Assembly: GCF_003206695.1 (NCBI RefSeq)
Contig: NZ_PZJN01000009.1
Span: 62,001 to 126,000, forward strand
Origin: Salinicola halophyticus
Lineage (GTDB): Bacteria > Pseudomonadota > Gammaproteobacteria > Pseudomonadales > Halomonadaceae
Length of the DNA: 64,000 nucleotides
Direction: 5' to 3'
The notes beneath the pieces were generated by a model that had not been told where the DNA came from, ran no database searches, and saw only the letters and a program-made list of their open reading frames with translations. The stretch's first letter is position 1, and each line of letters begins with the position of its first letter. The position numbers were made by a program, and so were the translations under genes. Below, one piece after another: positions 17,096 through 26,432 of this stretch.

Positions 17096-18106
17096 ATGAC
17101 CGCCCAGAACTCAACGTCGCACCCTTTTCTCGCTCGCCTGCTGGCTGCCGCGGTGCTCCTCGTGCCAATGGCTGGCGCCCACGCCGCTACCACGCTGAAC
17201 TTCGCCCATACCCAGCCGGCGGCGGACGTTCAGAATATTGCCGCGGAACACTTTGCCAAGCTCGTCGACGAGCGCAGCAACGGTGACTTGAAAATTCGTG
17301 TCTTTCCCAGCGGCCAACTGGGCAGCGACACCGCGCTGGTATCCAGCGTGCGCGGCGGTCAGATCGATATCGTGCTGACCGGCAACCCCTACTACACCGG
17401 GCTGGTTGGCGAACTGAACGTGCTCGACCTGCCGTTTCTGTTCGACAACTACGCCCATGCCTACGCCGTGCTGGACGGCGAGATCGGCAAGTCGCTGCTC
17501 GCCAAGCTGGGTGAGCACGATCTCAAGGGGCTGGCGTTCTGGGAAATCGGCTTTCGCAACCTGACCAACTCCCGCCACCCGGTAAAGACCGCAGCCGATA
17601 TCAAGGGGCTGAAACTGCGCACCACGCCCAACCCCGCGCATATCGCGGCCTTTGAAGCACTGGGAGCCAACCCGACACCAATGCCATTCACGGAGCTGTT
17701 CACGGCCCTGGAAACGCGCACGGTGGATGGTCAGGAGAATCCGATCAGCCTGATCCGCTCGGCCAAATTCTACGAGGTCCAAAAATACCTGTCGCTGACG
17801 GCACATGCTTACACCGCGGCACCACTGGTCATGAACAAGGCCAAGTTCGAGAGCCTGAGTCCGGAACAGCAGCAGATACTGGTGAAGGCGGCCATCGATT
17901 CCGCTCAATTCGAGCGCCAGGAAGCCGCCAAAAGCCTGTCGGGTGATCTCGAGTTTCTCAAGCAACAGGGCATGCAGATCGTCGAGGAGCCGGACCGTGC
18001 TTCGATGCGTGACATCGTCGAAGGCCCGGTGCAGGCCACTTTCGAGGAAAAATACGGCCCCGAGTTGATCGAGGCCATCAAAGCCGCGCGGCCTGAAACT
18101 CAGTAG
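17096..18106 (+). CDS. TRAP transporter solute-binding protein (DctP family)
   Basis: A 336-residue periplasmic receptor. A signal peptide (hydrophobic LLAAAVLLVPMAGAHAA) is followed by mature sequence beginning TTLNFAHTQP. Family motifs include VFPSGQLGSD, the conserved Arg in GLKLRTTPNPAHIAAF that usually binds a substrate carboxylate, and the ENPISLI segment. Start ATG 17096 has GGAG at a suitable distance; an ATG at 17072 is an alternative. Heads a TRAP operon with an amidohydrolase, so the substrate is probably an organic acid or sugar acid/lactone. Confidence 0.9.
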   Translation: MTAQNSTSHPFLARLLAAAVLLVPMAGAHAATTLNFAHTQPAADVQNIAAEHFAKLVDERSNGDLKIRVFPSGQLGSDTALVSSVRGGQIDIVLTGNPYYTGLVGELNVLDLPFLFDNYAHAYAVLDGEIGKSLLAKLGEHDLKGLAFWEIGFRNLTNSRHPVKTAADIKGLKLRTTPNPAHIAAFEALGANPTPMPFTELFTALETRTVDGQENPISLIRSAKFYEVQKYLSLTAHAYTAAPLVMNKAKFESLSPEQQQILVKAAIDSAQFERQEAAKSLSGDLEFLKQQGMQIVEEPDRASMRDIVEGPVQATFEEKYGPELIEAIKAARPETQ

Positions 18107-18169
18107 ATCGGCGCTGAGATTCCGGCTACAACCTTCGACCACTGATCGCGACTTCCGGGGAGGTCCGCC

Positions 18170-18721
18170 ATGTCCAGACCGGCGCAAGCTACGGTTCGAC
18201 CACCGCAGGGCTCGCTCCAGACGATGCTGTGCCGCCTGTCACGCCTTGCCGAGTCGACCCTCAATCTGCTCATGGTGCTGGCACTGGTGGCGATGATCGC
18301 GCTGGTGTTCACCAATGTCGTCCTGCGCTATGGCTTCAACAGCGGCATCTCGATCAGCGTCGAGTTGTCCCGGTTTTTGTTCGCGTGGGTCATTTTCCTC
18401 GGCACGGTCGTGGGCCTGATGCGGCATGAACATCTCAGGGTGACGACTCTATCCGATCGCCTGCCGCAAAAACTGCAGGGTCTGCTGCAACGCCTGGTGA
18501 CACTGGCGATGCTGGGGTGCTGCCTGATGCTGATCAAAGGCAGCTACGCCCAGACACGGCTCAACTGGAGCGATCTGTCACCGATCAGTGGCATTCCCGT
18601 CGGCGTTTTCTATCTTGCCGCACTGGTCGCCGGCGTCCTGATGGCGCTGATCCTGATATTACGATTGCTGATGCCGTTTTCTCTGCAGCCGATATCGCAT
18701 CATCAGGAGATCGCGCCATGA
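18170..18721 (+). CDS. TRAP transporter small permease (DctQ family)
   Basis: A 183-residue inner-membrane protein with four membrane segments. The family pattern VVLRYGFNSGISISVELSRF and the WVIFLGTVVGLMRHEHLRV segment are clear. GGGGAGG precedes ATG. Its stop overlaps the next start (ATGA). Confidence 0.92.
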   Translation: MSRPAQATVRPPQGSLQTMLCRLSRLAESTLNLLMVLALVAMIALVFTNVVLRYGFNSGISISVELSRFLFAWVIFLGTVVGLMRHEHLRVTTLSDRLPQKLQGLLQRLVTLAMLGCCLMLIKGSYAQTRLNWSDLSPISGIPVGVFYLAALVAGVLMALILILRLLMPFSLQPISHHQEIAP

Positions 18722-19998
18722 CGATCGGCCTGTTCCTCGCCTCGCTGCTGGCATCGATCGGCCTCAGCCTGCCGATTGCCTTCGCCCTACTCGTCAGCGC
18801 CGTGGTGCTGATGCTGCATCTGGGGCTGTTCGACTCTCAGATCCTGGCCCAGAACCTGGTCAACGGCGCCGACAGCTACACGCTGCTGGCGATCCCTTTC
18901 TTCCTGGTCGCCGGTGAGGTGATGTCGCGGGGTGGGCTATCGAAGCGCATCGTGCTGCTGGCGATGAGCATGGTCGGGCATCGCAAGGGCGGGCTGGGTT
19001 TCGTGGCCATCTTCGCTGCCATCGTCATGGCGAGTCTGTCCGGATCGGCCGTCGCCGATACCGCCGCGCTGGGTTCGATGCTGTTGCCGATGATGCGCCA
19101 AGCCGGTTATCCCCCGGGCCGCTCGGCCGGACTGATGGCAGCGGGAGGCATCATCGCGCCGATCATTCCGCCGTCGATTCCGCTGATCATCATCGGAGTG
19201 GCGGGCAGCATCTCGATCAGCAAGCTGTTCCTGGCCGGGATCGTGCCGGGGCTGATCATGGGTGTGACCCTGGTGCTGATGTGGCTGTTCATCACTCGCA
19301 AGGAGACGCTGGTGGTGGCCGCGAAGGCCACCGGTGCCGAGCGGCTGACCGCGCTGCGCAAGAGCTTCTGGGCCATGCTGCTGCCGGTGATCATCATCGG
19401 CGGTATCAAGACCGGGATCTTCACGCCCACCGAGGCCGGTGTGGTGGCGGCCGTCTACGCCATGCTGGTATCCACGCTGATCTATCGCGAGCTCAATCTC
19501 GTCGAGCTGTATGAGGTACTGGTACTGGCGGCGCGCAACACGGCCGTGGTGATGTTCCTGATCGCCGCGGCCAGCGTCGCCTCCTGGCTGATCAGCATCG
19601 CCCAGCTGCCGATGATGGTGGCGGATCTACTGTCCCCGCTGATCGATAGTCCGCGCCTTTTGATGCTGGCCATCATGGCCATCGTGTTGATCATTGGCAT
19701 GGTGATGGATCTGACACCGACGATCCTGGTGCTGACCCCGATCCTGATGCCGGTCGTGCAGATCGCCGGTATCGACCCGGTCTACTTCGGCATCATGTTT
19801 GTGCTCAACTGCGCCATTGGCCTGATCACGCCGCCGGTGGGCAACGTGCTCAACGTCATCGCCAGCGTGGGGCAGCTCAAGTTCGAGAAGGCGGTCATGG
19901 GCGTGCTGCCCTTCGTCGTGGCCTACGTCGTGCTGTTGCTGCTGTTCGTGGCGTTCCCGCAGATCATCACCGTGCCGCTGTACTGGCTGGCAAACTGA
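18718..19998 (+). CDS. TRAP transporter large permease (DctM family)
   Basis: A 426-residue carrier with about 12 membrane segments. Conserved stretches: IPFFLVAGEVMSRGGLSKRI, SGSAVADTAALGSM, GGIIAPIIPPSIPLIIIGV, TPTEAGVVAAVYA and GLITPPVGNVLNVI. The ATG overlaps the small-permease stop by four bases; an in-frame extension upstream lies inside that gene and was rejected. Completes a three-component transporter of sodium-driven type. Confidence 0.93.
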   Translation: MTIGLFLASLLASIGLSLPIAFALLVSAVVLMLHLGLFDSQILAQNLVNGADSYTLLAIPFFLVAGEVMSRGGLSKRIVLLAMSMVGHRKGGLGFVAIFAAIVMASLSGSAVADTAALGSMLLPMMRQAGYPPGRSAGLMAAGGIIAPIIPPSIPLIIIGVAGSISISKLFLAGIVPGLIMGVTLVLMWLFITRKETLVVAAKATGAERLTALRKSFWAMLLPVIIIGGIKTGIFTPTEAGVVAAVYAMLVSTLIYRELNLVELYEVLVLAARNTAVVMFLIAAASVASWLISIAQLPMMVADLLSPLIDSPRLLMLAIMAIVLIIGMVMDLTPTILVLTPILMPVVQIAGIDPVYFGIMFVLNCAIGLITPPVGNVLNVIASVGQLKFEKAVMGVLPFVVAYVVLLLLFVAFPQIITVPLYWLAN

Positions 19999-20008
19999 GG
20001 TCATTCCG

Positions 20009-20944
20009 ATGAACGAACAGGCCCTGATCGATAGCCATCACCACTTCTGGGCGCTGGACGGCAGCGTGAATTACCCCTGGCTCGAGGACGAGATCGACGC
20101 TCACTTCTTCCTCGGCGATTACGCGCGGATTCGTCAGCCGTTCCTGCCGGCGGATCTCCGCTCACAGATCCCTCCCGGCTATCGTTTGGCAGGCACCGTG
20201 CACTGCGAGGCCGAATCGATCCGGCAGGCGCCGGAGGTGGAAACCCGCTGGCTGACGCAGCTGGCCGAGGAACACGGGCTGCCCGTGGCGCTGGTCGGCT
20301 GGGCGGCGTTCGCCGACCCGGCCTGTGAATCCCAGCTTGAAGATCAGATGCGTTCGCCGCTGTTTCGCGGTGTGCGCGCCAAGCCGGTGACGGCAGCGAG
20401 ACCGGATCAGTACGCCGCCACGCTCGGCGCATCGGGTTCACTGCAAGATGCCAACTGGACCCGCGGGCTACGACTGCTGGAGGAACGCGATCTGTGCTGG
20501 GATCTGCGCGTGCCGGCCTGGCATCTGGCGGATGCCGCCAGGGCGCTGGAAGCCACTCCGGACCTGCGCGTGATCCTCAACCATACCGGCCTGCCCTGGG
20601 ATCGCAGCGAGCAGGGGCTGACGCGCTGGCGCGAGGGCATGCGTGCCATCGCCGCCAACCCCAACGTCGCGGTCAAGCTTTCGGAACTGGGGAGCCCCAT
20701 GGCCGCCTGGGACGAGCAGCAGAACATCGCGGTGCTCGCCGAAACGATCGGCATCTTCGGTGCCGAGCGCTGCCTGTTTGCCAGCAATTTTCCGGTGACC
20801 GGACTCAATGTCAGCTATGCGACCTGGCTGGGCATGGTCGAGCAGGCGATCGCCGATGCCGCGCCGGACGCGCGCCAGGCGATCCTGCACGACAACGCCG
20901 TCCACTGGTATCGCCTTGGCGTACAGGAAAAGACCGCCGGCTAG
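20009..20944 (+). CDS. Amidohydrolase family 2 protein (lactonase-like)
   Basis: A 311-residue TIM-barrel hydrolase of the group that contains L-fuconolactonase, L-rhamnonolactonase and 2-pyrone-4,6-dicarboxylate lactonase. The metal-binding start IDSHHHFWALD, VILNHTGLPWDR and the terminal catalytic region LFASNFPV are visible. It starts ten bases after the TRAP large-permease stop with GAGGT as ribosome site, so it belongs to the TRAP operon and probably opens an imported lactone or cleaves a related ester. Exact substrate unknown. Confidence 0.82.
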   Translation: MNEQALIDSHHHFWALDGSVNYPWLEDEIDAHFFLGDYARIRQPFLPADLRSQIPPGYRLAGTVHCEAESIRQAPEVETRWLTQLAEEHGLPVALVGWAAFADPACESQLEDQMRSPLFRGVRAKPVTAARPDQYAATLGASGSLQDANWTRGLRLLEERDLCWDLRVPAWHLADAARALEATPDLRVILNHTGLPWDRSEQGLTRWREGMRAIAANPNVAVKLSELGSPMAAWDEQQNIAVLAETIGIFGAERCLFASNFPVTGLNVSYATWLGMVEQAIADAAPDARQAILHDNAVHWYRLGVQEKTAG

Positions 20945-20950
20945 CTCACG

Positions 20951-20995
20951 AAGCCCTGAAATCCTGAAGCCCTGAAGCCCTGAAGCCCTGAAGCC
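20951..20995. repeat. 8-bp tandem repeat (AAGCCCTG), 5.6 copies
   Basis: Five tandem octamers plus a partial one, the second diverged to AAATCCTG, fill the 59-base gap between the convergent amidohydrolase and prolyl oligopeptidase genes. Non-coding on both strands. Confidence 0.9.
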
Positions 20996-21003
20996 GAAAT
21001 GTC

Positions 21004-23166
21004 TCAGCCGGCGTCGGGGGCCGCGCTCAACCGATCCCACAGGAAGCGCCACGCCAGGGCGCTCAGCTTCGCCCGCTGGGCATTGTCCGCCGCGCCGCCG
21101 TGGCCGCCTTCGGTGTTCTCGTAGTAATAGACGTCGCCGGCGTTCATCGCTTCCATCTTCGCCATCATCTTGCGGGCGTGGCCGGGGTGAACCCGATCGT
21201 CGCGGGTCGAGGTGGTGAACAGCACCGACGGATAGTCCACGCCCTCGCGCAGGTTGTGGTACGGCGAGTAGTCCTTGAGGAAAGCTTCCCAATCGGCGCT
21301 GTCCGGGTCTCCGTACTCTGCCATCCACGAGGCACCCGCCAGCAGCTGGTGATAACGCTGCATGTCGAGCAGCGGCACCTCGCACACCGCCGCAGCGAAG
21401 TGATCCGGATAGCGCGTGATCATGTTGCCGACCAGCAGACCGCCGTTGGAACCGCCCTGGATGCCGAGCCGTTGCGGGGTGGTGATGCCGGTGGCGACCA
21501 GATCTTCGGCGACGGCGGCGAAATCCTCGAACGCCTTGTGGCGCTCCCCCTTGAGCGCGGCGCGATGCCAGCGCGGGCCATACTCGCCGCCGCCGCGAAT
21601 GTTGGCGACCACGTAGGCGCCGCCACGGGTGAGCCAGCTGCGCCCGGCCCCGGCAATGTAGTGCGGCGTCAGCGAAATCTCGAAGCCGCCGTAGCCGTAG
21701 AGCAGCGTCGGCAGCGGCTGGGGCGGTTTTCCCGCTTCCATGCCGGCCGGCAGCACCAGAAAGTAGGGAATCTGCGTGCCGTCGGCGCTGGTGGAAAAAC
21801 GCTGCGTCACCTGCATGCCGTCGGTCTCGAAGAAGCTCGGCGCCCGCTTGATCGTATCCGGCGCTCGATCCACCGCGGCGAGATCCATCCGCGCCAGCGT
21901 GGTGGGAGTGAGATAGTCGGTGACGATCAGGAAGACCTCGTCACTCTCTTCGTCATCGATGGCCGCGACGCCGATTTCACCGGCCGTCGGCAAACCCGGG
22001 ATCGGGCGCGGTGACCAGTCGGCGCCCTGGCCGGGCGTCAGCACCTGCAGCCGATGTTTGACGTCTTCGAGAACGTCCAGCACCAGGTAGTTTAGGGTCC
22101 ACTCGAACCCTTCTAGCGAGCGGTGCGCATCCGGCGTGAACAGCGTGGTGAAATTGCGTTCGCCACGCTTGAACGACGCGTAGTCGATCGCCAGTAGCGC
22201 GCCGCTTGGGAAGTTCAGATCGTTTTCTTCGAGCTGCCAGTCGTCGCGCAGATGCACCAGCAGCCATTCCCGATGCACCACCGCCTGCGCCGACAGCGGC
22301 ACCTCGATGGGGAACGCCTCGCCGTCGGGCAGGAGTTCGATCAGACGCTGCTCGTAGAACGCCAGCGCGTGATGGATGAAATCGCGCTCGAAACCGCGAG
22401 TGCTGTCGTGAAACGCCAGCGCCATCAGGTCCTGTTCGGCGGCCTCGAAGATCGTCTCTGCCGCCGCCATCGGCTCGCCCCGGCGCCAGCGCTTGACTCG
22501 CCGTGGATAGCCGGAGGCCGTCAGCGAGTTGGCGTCGCCGAAATCGGTGTAGACGAACAGCGTGTCGCGGTCGATCCAGCTCATGCCGCCCTTGGCTTCT
22601 GGTCGCTCGAAGCCGGCTTCGCCGTTACCGTCGGCCCCAACCCAGCGCTTGGCGATCAGATCTAACTCGCGGGTTACGTCGGCGTCCGCGCCGCCGCGGG
22701 ATAGCGACACCAGCGCCCGCTCCCAGGGGCCACCCGGCTTTTCCGGCTCGAGACAATCGGCGCCGTGCCAGACCCAGTTCTCGTTTTCCGAGGCATTGAG
22801 CGCATCGACATCGATCAGCACTTCCCACTCGGGCCGCGCCTGAAGATAGGATTCCCACCTGGTGCGACGCCACAGACCGCGCGGATGCTCGGCGTCCTGC
22901 CAGAAGTTGTAGTAGTGCTCGCCGCGCTTGACCACGAACGGAATGCGGTCGTCGGCGTCGAGAATCTCGCGCAGCCCCGTCTGTAACGTGGCGAAATCGG
23001 CGTCCTCGAAGCGCTCGAGCGTGCGTCGGTTGTGGCCTTCGACCCAGGCCAGCGCCTCGGCGCTGTCGACCGCTTCCAGCCAGCGATGAGGGTCGCCGCT
23101 GCCGGCCCCACCGGAAGCGGAATCGGAAGTGGCGGATTGATAGCGATAGGCGGGAAAAGGAAACAT
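21004..23166 (-). CDS. Prolyl oligopeptidase family serine peptidase (S9A)
   Basis: A 720-residue enzyme with an N-terminal beta-propeller and a C-terminal alpha/beta-hydrolase domain. The catalytic triad is visible: Ser in GIQGGSNGGLLVGN, Asp in TSTRDDRVHPGHA and His in ENTEGGHGG. The oxyanion/entrance segment YGYGGFEISLTP is typical. It cleaves short peptides after proline in family members. ATG 23166 starts the family-typical MFPFPAYRY; upstream residues to 23247 are not supported, and no clear signal peptide is present. Monocistronic. Confidence 0.92.
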   Translation of the reverse strand: MFPFPAYRYQSATSDSASGGAGSGDPHRWLEAVDSAEALAWVEGHNRRTLERFEDADFATLQTGLREILDADDRIPFVVKRGEHYYNFWQDAEHPRGLWRRTRWESYLQARPEWEVLIDVDALNASENENWVWHGADCLEPEKPGGPWERALVSLSRGGADADVTRELDLIAKRWVGADGNGEAGFERPEAKGGMSWIDRDTLFVYTDFGDANSLTASGYPRRVKRWRRGEPMAAAETIFEAAEQDLMALAFHDSTRGFERDFIHHALAFYEQRLIELLPDGEAFPIEVPLSAQAVVHREWLLVHLRDDWQLEENDLNFPSGALLAIDYASFKRGERNFTTLFTPDAHRSLEGFEWTLNYLVLDVLEDVKHRLQVLTPGQGADWSPRPIPGLPTAGEIGVAAIDDEESDEVFLIVTDYLTPTTLARMDLAAVDRAPDTIKRAPSFFETDGMQVTQRFSTSADGTQIPYFLVLPAGMEAGKPPQPLPTLLYGYGGFEISLTPHYIAGAGRSWLTRGGAYVVANIRGGGEYGPRWHRAALKGERHKAFEDFAAVAEDLVATGITTPQRLGIQGGSNGGLLVGNMITRYPDHFAAAVCEVPLLDMQRYHQLLAGASWMAEYGDPDSADWEAFLKDYSPYHNLREGVDYPSVLFTTSTRDDRVHPGHARKMMAKMEAMNAGDVYYYENTEGGHGGAADNAQRAKLSALAWRFLWDRLSAAPDAG

Positions 23167-23289
23167 GCGGTGCCTCGATGACAGGGTCCGACGAAAGAGT
23201 GCGACGGACGAATGCGATAACAGAGTGATTGCCATCGAGGTTAGCACGTGGCGCCGCCGGTGCGAGTCGGGGCCGGAGCCCCGATCCGC

Positions 23290-24867
23290 CTAGAAGCGAT
23301 CGACGGCCGCCGCTTGCCAGTGCTCGCGCCATTCCGGGGGAATCTCTTCACCCAGCAGTTGCGCCTCTTCGAGCGTCGGCAGCTCGAAATCGGCATAGCC
23401 GCGAGCCGGCGCGTAGGCGCTGCGGTGGCGAATATGATCCGGCGTCAGCTCGTCGAAATGCGACAACCCCATCGCCCCGGTCAACGCCGCGAAGCCGTCC
23501 AGCGTGGCCTTGTGGTAGCGGGCCACGCGCTCGGCTTTCTCCGGCACGTCGATCGCCCGCGAGCGCTTGGGATCCTGCGTCGTCACCCCGGTCGGGCACT
23601 TGTTGGTGTGGCAGCGCCGCGCCTGAATGCAGCCGACGGCGAACATGAACGGTCGCGCGGCGTTGCACATGTCGGCGCCCAGCGCGGTCTTGACCACCAT
23701 GTCGTAACCCAGCGCCACCTTGCCGCTGGCAACCAGCCGGATCTTGTCGCGCAGGCCGACGCCACGCAGGGCGCTGTCTACGAACGGCAATGCCTCGTCG
23801 ATGAACACGCCAAGACTGTCCGAGAACTCCTGCGGCGCCGCGCCGGTGCCGCCCTCGGCGCCATCGATGACGATGAAATCGATCAGGGTGCCGGTCTCGA
23901 CCATCGCCTTGCAGATACTCAGAAATTCGCTGCGCCGGCCCAGACAGAGCTTGATCCCGACCGGCTTGCCGTCGCTGAGCTCGCGCAGGCGGACGACGAA
24001 CGCCATCAGCTCGCGCGGGGTGGAAAACTCCGGATGCGACGATGGCGATGCGCAGTCCTTGCCTACTTCGATCTGACGCGTACTGGCGATCTCACGATTG
24101 ACCTTGGCCCCTGGCAGCAGCCCGCCGTGAGAGGGCTTGGCGCCCTGGGAAATCTTGATCTCGACCATCTTGACCTGCTCGCTGCGCGCCTTGTCCCGAA
24201 ACGTCTCGGCATCGAAGCGGCCGTTCTTCTGGCGGCAACCGAAATAGCCCGTGCCCAGCTCCCAGATCAGGTCGCCGCCGTGCTTTTCGTGGTAAGGGCT
24301 GATCGCGCCCTCACCGGTATCGTGGGCGAACCCGCCCTGGCTGGCGCCCAGGTTCATCGCCTCGACGGCATTGCCGGAGAGCGAGCCGAAGCTCATCGCC
24401 GAAATATTCAACCGCGAGGAGGAGTAGGGGCGCGAACACTGCGGCCCGCCGATGACGATCCGGCGTGCCTCGTCCGGCACGCTGCCGGGCTGGATAGAGT
24501 GATACGAAAAATTGTACCCGGGCGCGCCGACATCGCGAATGGTGCCGAACGGCGAGGTATCCCCGCTACCGTCGGCCCGGGCGTTGATCAGGTTGCGCTG
24601 CTCGCGGGAGAACGGGCGACCGCTGGTTTCGGACTCGAAGAAGTACTGACGTAGCTCCGGGCGCACGAACTCGAGCAGATAGCGCAGATGGCCGATCAGC
24701 GGATAGTTGTAGAGCACGTTGTGCGGGGAGCGCAGATCCCGCCAACCGATCAGGGCCAGTGGCACCCAGAGAATGAGTAGCCACAGGAAAGCGTGCCAGA
24801 AGACGCCGATGACCAGAGTGGCCGCGATCAGCGCGGCCGTCAGCAGATAAAAAAATTGGCGATACAT
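23290..24867 (-). CDS. FMN-binding glutamate synthase family protein
   Basis: A 525-residue protein. Two hydrophobic N-terminal segments (FFYLLTAALIAATLVIG and the following one) suggest membrane anchoring. The remainder is the central FMN-binding domain of glutamate synthase (SRLNISAMSFGSLSGNAV, QGAKPSHGG, VIDGAEGGTGAAP) and the iron-sulfur cysteines in CIQARRCHTNKCPTG. It lacks the amidotransferase and C-terminal GXGXG domains of GltB, so it is not a complete glutamate synthase. Such stand-alone proteins are widespread and of unproven function. Divergent from the gluconate permease gene. Confidence 0.88.
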   Translation of the reverse strand: MYRQFFYLLTAALIAATLVIGVFWHAFLWLLILWVPLALIGWRDLRSPHNVLYNYPLIGHLRYLLEFVRPELRQYFFESETSGRPFSREQRNLINARADGSGDTSPFGTIRDVGAPGYNFSYHSIQPGSVPDEARRIVIGGPQCSRPYSSSRLNISAMSFGSLSGNAVEAMNLGASQGGFAHDTGEGAISPYHEKHGGDLIWELGTGYFGCRQKNGRFDAETFRDKARSEQVKMVEIKISQGAKPSHGGLLPGAKVNREIASTRQIEVGKDCASPSSHPEFSTPRELMAFVVRLRELSDGKPVGIKLCLGRRSEFLSICKAMVETGTLIDFIVIDGAEGGTGAAPQEFSDSLGVFIDEALPFVDSALRGVGLRDKIRLVASGKVALGYDMVVKTALGADMCNAARPFMFAVGCIQARRCHTNKCPTGVTTQDPKRSRAIDVPEKAERVARYHKATLDGFAALTGAMGLSHFDELTPDHIRHRSAYAPARGYADFELPTLEEAQLLGEEIPPEWREHWQAAAVDRF

Positions 24868-25027
24868 GATGGGCTGTCCGACGATGAGGGGTGACCTTTC
24901 AAGTGTTGGATAAGCTCGAGGATTGTTCAAATCGGGTCCGTTTTCGCCAACCACCAATGTCGTATTTCTTGATATATCACACCGTGCCACCGTGGAACCG
25001 CACCGACCACTTCCAGGAGAGAGTCAC

Positions 25028-26407
25028 ATGGACGACTGGACACAAACCCTGACGGCAGGGCCACTGCTAGGCATCGCCGCTGCCGCGATCGCCCTGCTGC
25101 TGATTCTGATCATTCGCTTTCATCTACACGCGTTCCCGACGCTGGTGCTGGTCAGCCTGCTGACCGCGTTCGCCACCGGCATCCCCGCCGGCGCTATCGT
25201 CGATACCATGACCGATAGTTTCGCCGGCACGCTGGGCTCGGTGGCACTGCTGGTCGGCTTCGGCGCGATGCTGGGCAAGCTGGTGGAGCACTCCGGTGGC
25301 GCTCAGGTGCTGTCCGAGAAGATGGTCTCGCTGTTCGGCGAGGCCCGCGCGCCCTTCGCGCTGGGTATCGCCTCGCTGATCATGGGCTTTCCGATCTTCT
25401 TCGACGCCGGCCTGATCGTGATGCTGCCGATCATCTTCGCGGTGGCCAAGCGACTGGGCGGCCCGGTGCTGCTCTACGCCCTGCCGGCAGCGGCGGCGTT
25501 TTCGGTGATGCACGTGTTCGTGCCGCCGCACCCCGGCCCGGTCACCGCCACCGAGCTCTACGGTGCCAATCTGGGTCTGGTGCTGCTGGTGGGGATCATC
25601 ATCGCCTTTCCGATGTGGTATCTCTCGGGTTATCTGTGGGGGCGCTTCGCCGCCAGCCGTTTCGACTTCAAGCTGGAAGTGAGCCTGTTCGGTGGCCAGG
25701 ACGACGACGAGATCGAGAATCCGCCCACCGTGGGCACGGTCATTGCGCTGCTGCTGTTGCCGCTGGCGCTGATCTTCCTCAACACCGGGCTCGACTTCGC
25801 CCGCGCCGCCGGCGTGGCCGACAGCGACGCCACCTGGTTCCAGTTCCTCTCCTCGCTGGGCGAGACACCGATCGCACTGCTGATCTCGGTGCTGGTAGCG
25901 ATCTTCGTGCTGGGCAGCCGCCGGGGTGAAGGCGGCAGCGCACTGGAGAAGATCGTCGACTCCTCGCTGGGCCCGATCTGCTCGGTGATCCTGATCACCG
26001 GCGCCGGCGGCATGTTCGGCGGCGTGTTGCAGGCTTCCGGCATCGGCGATGCGCTGTCCGATTCGATGAGCGATCTGGGCCTGCCGGTGATCGCCGCCGC
26101 CTATCTGGTCGCCGTGGTCATGCGTCTGGCGCAGGGTTCCGCCACCGTGGCGCTGGTCACCGCCGCCGGGCTGATGGCACCGGCCGTTGCCGGTGGCGAC
26201 TTTTCCGCCATGCAGGTCGTCGCGATCACGCTGGCCACCGCCGCCGGCTCGGTGTTCGCCGGCCACGTCAACGACTCCGGCTTCTGGCTGGTGGGTCGTC
26301 TGCTGGGCATGGACGTCAAAACCACGCTGATGACCTGGACCGTGCAGCAGGCGCTGGAATCCGTGGTCGGGTTCGTGCTGGCCTGCGCCGTCTATCTGAT
26401 CTTCTAG
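25028..26407 (+). CDS. GntP-family gluconate permease
   Basis: A 459-residue inner-membrane symporter of the GntP/GntT family with about 12-14 membrane segments. Motifs: FGAMLGKLVEHSGGAQVLS, GFPIFFDAGLIVMLPI, VFVPPHPGPVTATE, and near the C-terminus HVNDSGFWLVGRLLGMDVK followed by TTLMTWTVQQ. The start is set by AGGAGAGAG before ATG 25028. The next gene encodes a gluconate 5-dehydrogenase-like SDR 25 bases downstream, so gluconate or a ketogluconate/idonate is the probable substrate. Confidence 0.9.
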   Translation: MDDWTQTLTAGPLLGIAAAAIALLLILIIRFHLHAFPTLVLVSLLTAFATGIPAGAIVDTMTDSFAGTLGSVALLVGFGAMLGKLVEHSGGAQVLSEKMVSLFGEARAPFALGIASLIMGFPIFFDAGLIVMLPIIFAVAKRLGGPVLLYALPAAAAFSVMHVFVPPHPGPVTATELYGANLGLVLLVGIIIAFPMWYLSGYLWGRFAASRFDFKLEVSLFGGQDDDEIENPPTVGTVIALLLLPLALIFLNTGLDFARAAGVADSDATWFQFLSSLGETPIALLISVLVAIFVLGSRRGEGGSALEKIVDSSLGPICSVILITGAGGMFGGVLQASGIGDALSDSMSDLGLPVIAAAYLVAVVMRLAQGSATVALVTAAGLMAPAVAGGDFSAMQVVAITLATAAGSVFAGHVNDSGFWLVGRLLGMDVKTTLMTWTVQQALESVVGFVLACAVYLIF

Positions 26408-26432
26408 AGCACTCACCGATACGAGGACAACG

